DNA of 64,000 nucleotides, taken from Karstenula rhodostoma CBS 690.94 (lineage: Eukaryota > Ascomycota > Dothideomycetes > Pleosporales > Didymosphaeriaceae). The translations under genes and the position numbers were made by a program. Under the pieces are notes generated by a model, which was not told the origin of the DNA, ran no database searches, and saw nothing but the letters and a program-made list of their open reading frames with translations. The stretch's first letter is position 1. Every line of letters starts with the position of its first letter. The stretch lies in the NCBI GenBank assembly GCA_010093485.1, contig MU001501.1, forward strand, positions 1,629,052-1,693,051, in the 5' to 3' direction. This document shows, in pieces, positions 33,901-42,016 of the stretch.

Positions 33901-34480
33901 TAATTCCGTCGGTGGCGTAATCCATCCGGTATTTGCGTAGCGGGTAGCAGTCTTCGACCAACTTGTTGAACAGTTGTTCCTTCTGTCCGCGTGCCATCGG
34001 TCTCACGGAGCCTAGCTTAGCTGTACCCGCGGAGTGTACTCCAGGAGATGCTGCATCAGAGGATGTGTTCAGTTCCGCTTTTTTCTCATTGATGTCATTC
34101 TCTATTCCACTGATGACAAAAAGGTGCAGAAGTTTTGTTTTCTCATCCGGTAGTTCCAAGGAGAAATGGTTCGTGAGAACATGGTTGTTCTCTTTCACAA
34201 AGTTCCGTCGAAGCTCGTGAACGATCTCTTGATCCAGTATGGCCTTCTTCTTCTCCTTCTCGATGCATGATTGGTATTCTTTCCCTTGGAATTTGGCTCG
34301 GTGGTCAAAAGGTTCCTTCTCGAATGGGGTATCTTGGGCCGTTCCTGTCGAAGGCGCCCCGCTGGGGTCGTGTAAGAATTTGCAACGATTACCGAATTGG
34401 CATCGACCGAGAGCATATTGAGTACAATATTTCCCTACACTGCCCACACGTCCGCCACGACCTCCACCATAACTGGACAT
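30980..34480 (-). CDS. Argonaute with N-terminal CCCH zinc finger and long C-terminal extension
   Basis: Exons 34480-32180 and 32125-30980, about 1148 residues; the 54-bp intron 32126-32179 (GTAAGC...GAAACAG) is in frame and stop-free. Order: Gly/Arg-rich start (GGGRGGR), a CCCH finger C19-x7-C27-x5-C33-x3-H37 (YCTQYALGRCQFGNRCKFLH), Argonaute N domain, linker (GMGRPLLNVGLATSAF), PAZ (PQELLEIVKYQPCGGRLPGD), MID (NTGIQYNGGGDVQNWF onward) and PIWI. PIWI shows GADVTHT (Asp726), YRDGVDEGQY (Asp801), HHTRFYP, THPNYFEFYLQSH and AYYADRLCERAR (Asp945, the usual fungal fourth catalytic residue); Glu767 or Glu772 may be the glutamate finger. A slicer-competent RNA-silencing effector is therefore likely. 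About 200 residues follow PIWI, ending WDIPGNPNGPWHRNLNESMFWM-like (broken here for length). The CCCH finger is in the same uninterrupted frame, so the fusion is not a splicing guess. Confidence 0.93.
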   Translation of the reverse strand: MSSYGGGRGGRVGSVGKYCTQYALGRCQFGNRCKFLHDPSGAPSTGTAQDTPFEKEPFDHRAKFQGKEYQSCIEKEKKKAILDQEIVHELRRNFVKENNHVLTNHFSLELPDEKTKLLHLFVISGIENDINEKKAELNTSSDAASPGVHSAGTAKLGSVRPMARGQKEQLFNKLVEDCYPLRKYRMDYATDGIRFIVAWVDMRPDFLNEHPNSEHTHDLGSDVVFQKTFDFQEGRQMKQKTLKIHYKNTIPVASLTESSDGTNPYFTVNSEDTKFEITPDHAINLILAKVAKASAASIFRIGRNKIYLEDQMDDLCPGIVSYKGFFSTVKVGMGRPLLNVGLATSAFWKPGPLTGFPEARAIGRKVKVCYGRERIKTIHGLGKAPKRQMFKMKEYGNEIQISVLNYLRGKPEIPEYLWHILDASERRCVNTAPRGKQPEWFPQELLEIVKYQPCGGRLPGDATARMISVARTSPFESIQRIVDHGLRLLGARSSAAARSTLNGASIVIHPKVLQVPAWQMSEPTVRYLGSNAEIGRSKKWNLDRKKFFNTANILTRQFLVLFPRTTGANGIYNDTARKYGLGLATQLRNTGIQYNGGGDVQNWFRCEVIDLDTQAGPEEEFKTRLGKLSLDTLVCFVNPSKDSRYSTYFDHFKRVAEQECGLQTVCITHATLTAQKDTTQYFANVAMKVNLKLRNYNHAIATENRLLGTSKVAGVDLNDTIVLGADVTHTQKDSDPGSFSLAALVGSIDGTLGQFYGSMTYLDRNSEVSSLCLVPPFHEAEILKQAIAQENMSTMAKQRLEAFYKKSGRLPANILFYRDGVDEGQYARVQTTEAQGIKQGYRAFAESIGISTVPKITTVIVTKRHHTRFYPSSVSNATESSRRTNCSPGTCVDSGVTHPNYFEFYLQSHHPIQGTARPARYSVLENGMNLTEQALQNFTYEICYSYVRATLPVGYAPPAYYADRLCERARCYFADLLKSQDAPDDSGVEAKAASEAAEHTEETEISVDADREIGFDDCIRATREIFPDVHEDFVRNMVADETIGDRVTIRAFGRIISRILDATDGKFERGSSAEEGLEDEKLEFSPYAPSTFTGPNRDLLSTLDVETRKRLLGMSGPSSAPNLQNIQSTQAAASFEPTGRWKERWDIPGNPNGPWHRNLNESMFWM

Positions 34481-35189
34481 ACTGTTCGTAAAGATAAAGA
34501 GATGAGCGACTGTTCGAAGAATATGGTACTTGTGGAACAGTGGATGTTGTGATATGTCGGCTTCGGGGCTATGAAGCCTAGCTTATATATGTCGTTGTGT
34601 ATGCTTACAAACACGCCCAACGCATGTCTTGACTCCAGCAATCCTCCAGAAACATATGTTTTGACACCAAAACCCCTGCAATCGCATTGTTCAGTTGAAG
34701 GATTGCGTATCAGTCTGAGTGTTAGCGAAGAAAACCTGCGGTGGCCAATTTTGCTTGCTTTTCGCAGTGCCGCATCGTATTCAGAAAACGGCCAAGGTCA
34801 CAGAGAGCAGAAACCTAGAGGTTATGTTGCCATACGAATCCAGCCATAGCCAATACCTGAGTCCAAACATCATACCTCTCAGTTGATGAGGTAGGTGCGA
34901 CGCTTGTGTCGTCAGGGTTAAGCTGATTCCCACGGCGGTGTATCTAGCCAGAAGAGGTCATTGCTCTCACAATGTATCATAGGGCGAGAAACAGGCAACT
35001 TATTTGCCGTCAAGCATATTGGACGCCGGAACGTCAGTATAGAGGCAGAAAGGGGCATATGAGCTGGATTCGTCATAGGTAGTTCCTGCATGTTACACTG
35101 CACTAACAGCCCCGCTTTGCGCTTTCCTCGTATTCGCTTATCTGCCCAGTCCTCCAACTTACCACCTCACAACCTCAGTCGTTGTCTTA
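34481..35189. promoter_or_regulatory. Divergent promoter region between Argonaute and GFA-domain gene
   Basis: 709 bp separate the two start codons (Argonaute leftwards, GFA protein rightwards). No gene is supported inside, and I see no strong TATA box. Both genes may share upstream elements. Confidence 0.5.
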
Positions 35190-36221
35190 ATGTCAAACAA
35201 TAACATACAAGACGCAATGGCAGATCAGAAAACGTTCAAGGCTTTGTGCCACTGCAAGAGCTCACAATTGTCTTTCACAGTTCCGACCAGCTCACTGCCG
35301 CTACCCGCATACTTTTGCCACTGCAGCATCTGCCGCCGTACCCATGGAACACTGTGTACTATCCACGCCAAGATACCACCACCGAAAGTGGACTTGAATA
35401 CATTTACAGCGTACAACTCTACGCCAACGGTGCAGAAGCTGTTTTGCTCGACATGCGGCGCTCACATGCTTGATAATGCGCACGAGGAGGACGGCGAAGC
35501 ATGGTTTGTTGAGATCAGTATGGTGGATGCCGATGAGAGCACGTGGAATTTCGAATCGCATCACTTCCTGGAGAACACAAAGGATGGAGGGTTGAGTACG
35601 TGGCTGCCAGAGATTGGGGGAAAGGCGTTGAGGATGTGGAAAAGAGGATCTCCCAGCGAGTCCGAGTTTGTGCAACCTCCTAAGCTCACAGCAAATCCAT
35701 CAACACAAGGGGGTAAGCTCAAAGCACACTGTCACTGCGGTGGTGTTGAGTTCCACATCTCGCCGCCCCGTGGAGACGAACTACACAAAGACTCACCGGA
35801 CAACATGACGCCCAAGGACAAGACAAAATGGTACGCCCTTGTAGATGCCTGCAATTCTTGCCGACTAATCTCGGGCTGCGCAGTCATAGGTTGGGCTTTT
35901 CCAGAGAAATCTCATATCACACTGGCCGATGGCTCGCCGTACAGGCCATTGTTCGGCACACTCAAAGCATACAAGAGCTCAATGGACGTCGACCGCACCT
36001 TCTGCGATACCTGCGGCGCTGTCGTAACGTACACATGCGGCGACCGACCGAATTTCGTGGATGTGGCCGTTGGCCTGTTAGACGCAGAGAGTGGGGTGAG
36101 GGCAGAAGAGTGGTTGGAGTGGAGGACTCATAGGATGTCTTATGAGGAAGACTGCATCTGGGTTGATTTCAAAAATAGCATGAAGATGGGCGTGAAGTCT
36201 CATGGAGCAGGCGGGGACTAG
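35190..36221 (+). CDS. Tandem GFA/CENP-V-domain protein
   Basis: Single exon of 343 residues with two copies of the Zn-binding GFA fold (Mss4-like; related to glutathione-dependent formaldehyde-activating enzyme). First copy: ALCHCKSSQLSF, AYFCHCSICRRTHG, KLFCSTCGAHML and a C-terminal VEISMVDAD. Second copy: AHCHCGGVEFHI, DACNSCRLISGC, RTFCDTCGAVVTY and VDVAVGLLDA. Each copy has the CxC, CxxC, CxxC pattern of the family. The second copy has a short insertion (PPRGDELHKDSPDNMTPKDK) between its first and second Cys pairs. The common annotation 'formaldehyde-activating' should not be taken as a proven activity. Confidence 0.9.
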   Translation: MSNNNIQDAMADQKTFKALCHCKSSQLSFTVPTSSLPLPAYFCHCSICRRTHGTLCTIHAKIPPPKVDLNTFTAYNSTPTVQKLFCSTCGAHMLDNAHEEDGEAWFVEISMVDADESTWNFESHHFLENTKDGGLSTWLPEIGGKALRMWKRGSPSESEFVQPPKLTANPSTQGGKLKAHCHCGGVEFHISPPRGDELHKDSPDNMTPKDKTKWYALVDACNSCRLISGCAVIGWAFPEKSHITLADGSPYRPLFGTLKAYKSSMDVDRTFCDTCGAVVTYTCGDRPNFVDVAVGLLDAESGVRAEEWLEWRTHRMSYEEDCIWVDFKNSMKMGVKSHGAGGD

Positions 36222-36501
36222 GAGATGGTGTTCGGAGATGGCTTTTGTCGCTGCCCCACCCCCGCCTTTCCGGAACCTCTTAGCGTTTCCGATCTTGGAT
36301 TAGCGTCTTTAAATTTCACAGTGCGGCGTCTACCACCATCTCAAGTGCTACACACCCCTGAGAGCTGGCAGACACCGCAATTACAATACTCACGCACAGT
36401 ATAGATCGTGTTCGTCATTGTGAGCAAGACTAAAACCGTCTGAAGCCCCCCACGCTCGTACCTGTACCGGGATCCCGTCCACATTGCCACCATCAGCCAG
36501 A

Positions 36502-38108
36502 ATGGCGAAACGCAAGCGCAACAACGCCCAAGCATCAATATCCATCAAGGCAAAAGGCCCTTTGACACCGCCGCAAGATAATGCAGCCGCAAATGGGCCA
36601 TCAACTATCAGTGCCATCACCTCGCCCGAAGAAGTCGAGATCACTGTAGAGACATTGCAAGCCCTCGCCGAGCACCCATCTCTCATCAAATCAAAAGCAT
36701 GCAAAGACCTCCGAACAGCAGTATACGCTTTTAAGCAAGCAAGTACGACGGGAATGATCGCAGCAGGTATGTCCGCTTTCCTATCACCCGATTAATAAAC
36801 AACAGCTAAAAGAACGACTGCATCAGAGGGCGGCAACCTCACAGCGCGTATCTCCGCCGCACTCACAGACGGAAGATATCTGGAAACCCGGATCCTCCTC
36901 TCCGAAATGCGCATCCGCAAAGAAACCCCCTCCCTCGGCGCTCTCTGCCGCTGGGTCCGCACCCTGGACGTGATATCGGGCCTCTCCATCCACGTGCGCG
37001 TCCCCAACCACGACATCGTCGGCAAAAACGCGCACAATGCAGAGCTAATCCAAGTCCTGGACGCCATCCTACGCGTCACCGGACCAACGGACACCACCTC
37101 CCATGGCCTCACCGCAGCCCCAGGTTGCATCTCCCTCCAGGAAACCTGGGACCTGCGCGGCACTACCGAACCCACCCAGCACATCCGCGCCTCCATCGAA
37201 GACGGTTCCATCTTCGCCTCCTGCGCGCCAGACCTCAAGTCCCGCTTCCGCGCTATAGAAACAACACCCGGCTCGAACCGCAAACCCCCAAATCTCTACC
37301 CCGCCATCCTCTTCGCCTCAACGGACAACACCCTCCCCCTCGGCCACGCGCCCAAAACAACCGTCCACACCCACCCGCTCGTCCCCCACCTCCGCCTCAT
37401 CCGCGACGTGCTGACCCCCGCGGAATGCGCATCCATCATCGCAGCGGGAGAAACGATGGAGTTCATCCCCGACGCCCCGCTGCGGCCGCAGGGGGAGGAC
37501 ACCAGCGTGCTCGCACACAATTTCTACTGGATCGTCGACCAGGCATTCCACGATGCGCTGTGGGCGCGTGTAAGCGCCTTCGTGCCGGGCGTGAAGGAGG
37601 GGAAGAAAGTGCGCGGGATTAATCGGCGGTTTAGAGTGTATCGGTATGTCCCGGGGGCCGAGTATCGGTGTCATATTGGTGAGTTGCCCTCATCCATCCA
37701 TCCATCCATCCATCCATCCATACACCCCCAACCCTCATTATATTGCTATCTACTCTACTAACGAGGACGTACCTACCAGACGGCGCATGGCCCCCCTCAG
37801 GCATCGACCCCGCGACCTCCACCTACCTCTACGACGCCTCGCCCACCACCGCAAAACAGTCCTCCCTGTACACTTTCCTCATCTACCTCAACGACGACTT
37901 CAAAGGTGGCGAGACGACCTTCTTCCTCCCGAGCGTCAAGGAGGGCGTGCTGAACGCCTACCCCGTGCGGCCCGTCATGGGCAGCGTGGCCGTGTTCCCG
38001 CACGGCGAGGCGCAGGACGCGTTGCTGCACGAGGGGACGGGGGTTGTGGAGGGCGCCAAGTATGTCATCAGGACGGATGTGGAGTATGATGTTGAGCCGA
38101 GCGTCTAG
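36502..38108 (+). CDS. 2-oxoglutarate/Fe(II) dioxygenase, prolyl-4-hydroxylase-like
   Basis: Exons 36502-36766, 36806-37678 and 37780-38108, about 488 residues; intron 1 is only 39 bp. The catalytic domain is in the C-terminal third: LRLIRDVLTPAECASIIAAGE, FRVYRYVPGAEYRCHIDGAWPP (HxD iron ligands split by intron 2), YTFLIYLNDDFKGGETTFFLP, and GSVAVFPHGEAQDALLHEGTGVVEGAKYVIRTDV (distal His and the Arg that binds 2-oxoglutarate). This is the P4Hc arrangement. The N-terminal part (MAKRKRNNAQ, then a ~100-residue helical region and about 170 further residues) has no signal peptide, so a cytosolic or nuclear protein is likelier than an ER collagen-type enzyme. Intron 2 contains a CATC microsatellite (37691-37722). 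It converges on UGDH with 113 bp between stops. Confidence 0.87.
37691..37722. repeat. (CATC)n microsatellite inside an intron
   Basis: About eight CATC units within intron 37679-37779 of the dioxygenase gene. Confidence 0.85.
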
Positions 38109-38221
38109 CTTTGTAGTTGGATGGACACGTCCAGCACGATGCTGGAAAGAGATGATATGATGTAGATGTACCATCTCTATAAAATGTAAACATTCAGGGT
38201 ATGAAACGATTTACATTCCTT

Positions 38222-39790
38222 CTAAGCCTTGCCAATGCACTCGACCCTAAACCCCAGCCCTTCCAACGCCCCCGCATCCACAATATTACGCCCGTCAAAC
38301 ACAAACATCGGCCGCCGCATCAACGCCGCCACCCGCGCCCAGTCGACCTTGCGCCCCGCACGCTCCTCCGTCTTGCGCCCGTGTCCCGAGTCTCGCCTCA
38401 CTGGCTCTCCCTGGTTGCTAAACTCATCCCACTCCGTCAGTATGATGACGGCGTCGGCGCCCGTGCAAGCCTCGTACGCAGACTCGCACACAGTAAGCTG
38501 CTTCTCCGCACAGTCCAGCCGTGCCGTCGTGTTCTTGAGTTCGTGTCTGATCTGCGTCTCTTTAACGAGGGGATCGTAGATGCGCACGTTCGCGCCCTCG
38601 GTGAGCACATTGTCAATCACCGTGATCGCAGCCGTCTCTCTCGTGTCCCCCGTATCTTTTTTGTACGCGAACCCAAAAACCGCCAGCGTCTTCCCGCTCA
38701 GACTATTATACAGACATCGGACGATGCGCCGCGTGAAGCGGTCCTTCTGGTACTCGTTGATGTCGACGATGGAGCGCCAGTAGTCCGCTACCTCGAAGAG
38801 ATGCAGTGACTCGGCGATGTAGGCGAGTGATAAGATGTCCTTGCGGAAGCAGGAGCCGCCGAAACCGACCGAGGCTTTGAGCATGCGCGACCCGATGCGC
38901 TTGTCGAGGCCGATGGCGTAGGAGACTTCGTCGATGTCGGCGCCGACGGACTCGCACATTGCGCTGAGCGCGTTGACGCTGGAAATGCGCTGTGCGAGGA
39001 GAGCGTTCGCGGCGAGCTTGGCGAGCTCGGAGCTGTAGAGGTTGATGGTGATGATGCGGTCAGGGTCGACCCAGGCGCCGTAGACGGCGGCGAGTGCTTG
39101 GGCGGCTTCCAGGCCTCGTGGAGTTTTGAGTGAGCCGATGAGGATGCGGTCAGGGTTCAAGAGGTTTCGGATGGCTGTTCCTTCTGCGAGAAATTCAGGG
39201 TTCGAAAGGATTTCGAAATGGAGGCCAGGTTTGGCTGTTGCAACGAGGACATCTCGAAGGGTATCAGCTGCTCGGCACGGTACTGTGCTCTTTTCCACGA
39301 TTATCTTGTTGCTCTCAGCTACTTCGCCTATCTTGCGAACGGCGGACTCTAGATAGGAAAGCTCTGACGCGTGACCAGCACCACGCCCCAATGACTTAGT
39401 CGGTGTGTTGACGCTGAGGAGGATTAGTTCCGCTTCTGCAATGCATCGGTCGACGTCGGTTGAAAAGAAGAGATTTGGCGTCCGCTTGGTCAAATTTCCG
39501 TCTCGCGCGAATTTAACGACTTCCAAAAGACCAGGCTCGTAGATGGGGAGATCATCTGTCTGCCAGGCCTCGATGCGCTCCCGGTTGTAGTCCACGACGG
39601 TGACCTGTATATCGGGGTTCTTGCTTGCGATAACAGCAGATGTTGGTCCTCCTACGTAGCCTGCACCGATGCAGCAGATCTTCTTAATGCCAACGGGTTT
39701 CGTGCTTCGATCCGGATTGACCTGGTATGCTGCCATAGGAGTATCACTCCTCCTTTGTGAATGCATAGGTAAAGAAATCGAAGGGCTCAT
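38222..39790 (-). CDS. UDP-glucose 6-dehydrogenase
   Basis: Intronless, 522 residues. Oxidises UDP-glucose to UDP-glucuronate with NAD+, feeding UDP-GlcA/UDP-xylose-dependent glycan synthesis. Motifs: KICCIGAGYVGGPTSAVIA (Rossmann), VVDYNRERIEAW, DLPIYEPGL, SVNTPTKSLG, IIVEKSTVPCRAA, SNPEFLAEGTAI, LLAQRISSVNALSAMCE, VGFGGSCFRKDILSLAYI (catalytic Cys), FGFAYKKDTGDTRETAAI and MRRPMFVFDGRNIVD. Between TEWDEF and the last motif there is a basic insertion (GEPVRRDSGHGRKTEERAGRK) longer than in yeast-type enzymes. The first Met gives an 18-residue lead; a second Met (MAAYQVNP) at 39736 would also work. It diverges from the transporter at 40305. Confidence 0.95.
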   Translation of the reverse strand: MSPSISLPMHSQRRSDTPMAAYQVNPDRSTKPVGIKKICCIGAGYVGGPTSAVIASKNPDIQVTVVDYNRERIEAWQTDDLPIYEPGLLEVVKFARDGNLTKRTPNLFFSTDVDRCIAEAELILLSVNTPTKSLGRGAGHASELSYLESAVRKIGEVAESNKIIVEKSTVPCRAADTLRDVLVATAKPGLHFEILSNPEFLAEGTAIRNLLNPDRILIGSLKTPRGLEAAQALAAVYGAWVDPDRIITINLYSSELAKLAANALLAQRISSVNALSAMCESVGADIDEVSYAIGLDKRIGSRMLKASVGFGGSCFRKDILSLAYIAESLHLFEVADYWRSIVDINEYQKDRFTRRIVRCLYNSLSGKTLAVFGFAYKKDTGDTRETAAITVIDNVLTEGANVRIYDPLVKETQIRHELKNTTARLDCAEKQLTVCESAYEACTGADAVIILTEWDEFSNQGEPVRRDSGHGRKTEERAGRKVDWARVAALMRRPMFVFDGRNIVDAGALEGLGFRVECIGKA

Positions 39791-40304
39791 AGTCGTGTGA
39801 GGTCACCGATAACACAGCAGACAAAACAAGGCTGCGAAGACGACAGTACAATATCACTGATCCACCCACGGAAATATGGGACCTTATGTCCCCAGTCGAC
39901 AAATGCTCCGCGGGTGGCCCCAGGATGCAGTCGCGGCCTGGAAAAAGCCACAAACGCCGAAGCTCGTCTTGGTGTGCCCCTGGGGTCCGCGCCGCCACGG
40001 GTGGACAAAGGAAGCACGCGATGCACCAGCCATTGGTGATAGGCCCATCAGCCACATGCTAGTTGATCGGGTTTACCGAGACCCACCGTATTTTGTATAC
40101 AGGGAGCCGCTTTGCAAGCGTCAGTCAGAATGTGGATTGCCAAGATTATAACCCAGCCGAACTAGCCGTCGTACATCGGCCCCCGGACAGCGGAGTACAT
40201 AGTAGGGGTTGGCGATAAGGAAGGTCTGCACGTGTGAGTTTCTAAATCTCGCAATACCATTATTGCACACACCGGTCCAACTTTCCATTCGAGGTTCCAA
40301 AGCA
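39791..40304. promoter_or_regulatory. Bidirectional promoter region between UGDH and transporter
   Basis: 514 bp between two divergent start codons. Open frames inside are short and GC-driven. Shared control of UDP-GlcA synthesis and the TPT-type transporter is plausible from the arrangement, not shown by a site. Confidence 0.45.
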
Positions 40305-41459
40305 ATGCAACGCGACGACTCTGAACAGCTTTCTGCTATACTAGATGAAGAGAAGGACAATGTTGAGCCCAACAGGCCGCTCCTCGGAAATGAAAAAAAG
40401 ATGGCGGATTCCGAAAGCCAGGTCCCAAGGAGGATGAAAGAGCAAGATGCAAACCGCACGCGGACAATCGCCTATCTGGGGATGTACTTCATGATGAACC
40501 TCAGTTTGACCTTCTACAACAAGCTGGTCCTGGGCTCGGTAGGCGTTTGTAATACCATGGATGAACTTGACGGACGTTGACGAAAACAGTTTGCATTTCC
40601 CTGGATACTCACGGCGATACACACCGGGACATCAGCCTTGGGCTGTTCGGTCTTGCTGCTGCTCGGCCACTTCCAGTTAAGCAGACTGTCTCTGCGTGAG
40701 CACTTCGTTTTGATCACGTTCTCGCTGCTTTTCACGCTGAACATCGCCATGTCGAATGTCTCGCTGTAAGTGAATCGGCGCTGCATCGACGATGCCGAGT
40801 CTAACCTGGGTCGCAGGGAGATGGTGTCGATACCATTCCACCAGGTGATGCGGGCGACAACTCCAGTGTTCTGCATCCTGATCTATCGCGTGTTGTACGC
40901 GCGGTCGTACACGCCCGCCATCTACGCGTCCATCGTACCAGTCATTGCCGGAGTGGGCCTTGCAACATTCGGCGACTACCATTTCACCGCGCTGGGTTTC
41001 ACTTTGACGCTGAGCGGCGTGGTGTTAGCAGCTGTGAAGACGGTTGTGACCAACCGGCTGATGACAGGACGGCTGAAGCTCCCGGCGTACGAGGTGCTAC
41101 TGCGCATGGGCCCACTGGCTGCGCTGCAGTCGCTCCTATCTTCGGTCCTGACGGGTGAATTCGCAGGCTTCTTGACCTACGTGCGCCAAGGACAGCTCGA
41201 TGGAGGCCGATTCATGGCGGTTGCGGGTAACGGCATGCTGGCGTTTGCCTTGAACGTGGCCTCGTTCCAGACGAACAAGTTGGCAGGCGCGCTGTCGATG
41301 ACCATCTGCGCCAACCTCAAGCAGTGCTTGACAATTGTGTTGGGCGCTGCGTTCTGGAACATCCGAATGAATGCGGTCAATGGGGCGGGAATTGTGCTGG
41401 CACTGCTGGGTGGGCTGTGGTACAGTTCGATTGAGGTCAGAGGAAAGACGCCGCGGTAG
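40305..41459 (+). CDS. TPT / nucleotide-sugar-type transporter (DMT superfamily)
   Basis: Exons 40305-40538, 40590-40765 and 40817-41459 give about 350 residues with roughly ten membrane spans, the family norm. A charged cytoplasmic N-terminus (~60 residues) precedes TIAYLGMYFMMNLSLTFYNKLVLG, then FAFPWILTAIHTGTSALGC, FSLLFTLNIAMSNVSL, EMVSIPFHQVMRATTPVFCILI (the most conserved block of the triose-phosphate/nucleotide-sugar translocators), GVGLATFGDYHFTALGF, AAVKTVVTNRLMTG, LLRMGPLAALQ, and SMTICANLKQCLTIVLGAAFW. These transporters exchange nucleotide sugars or phosphorylated compounds across Golgi or ER membranes. Substrate cannot be read from sequence; being divergent from UGDH and upstream of a glycosyltransferase makes a UDP-sugar the first candidate. 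Confidence 0.88.
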
Positions 41460-42016
41460 GGGCGGAGCTTGGCAGCGGAAGGAAGCGGCGCCGTGAATAG
41501 CGCCACACTTGACCTAATCGGGCGCGTCTCAGCGAGGAATTGGGGCTCAACACCATGCAATGTTACGACCAGGTGAATATGCCTCGTATACACCTCGTAC
41601 ACAGGCGTCGCAACGTGACACCAATATTCGTGCGACTGATAAGCTGCCATCGATCGACGACTTGACTTCCTCGCGCGAATTCTCATCTCCCAGACGCATA
41701 CAGAGACGCGCGTGTTGGGTGGGGTCGCTTATACACCGGTGCTACACGTGGGCTGAATGGTTGGCCGCAACCCCATCATCCTTCACCTCCCGATCGAGTA
41801 AGTCAGATTCACCCCTTGGCAGCGGACGGGATGCGCCCCTATTTCCACGGCCCAGGCCAGGGTAGCGGAATTCGGCACCGCCACAGCCTGGGCGTAAGCC
41901 TCGTACACCATCCTCGCATCGAATGCCACACGTACCCCGGGGTGTTTTAGTGTTTTGGCTGCAGTACCTTCATTCGGTCGGTCCCTTCCTTGCCTGTAGT
42001 CACTTGTTCTGCCGCC
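41460..42016. other. Intergenic region, no gene supported
   Basis: Contains the 3' region of the transporter and the promoter of the glycosyltransferase; nothing else recognisable. Confidence 0.5.
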
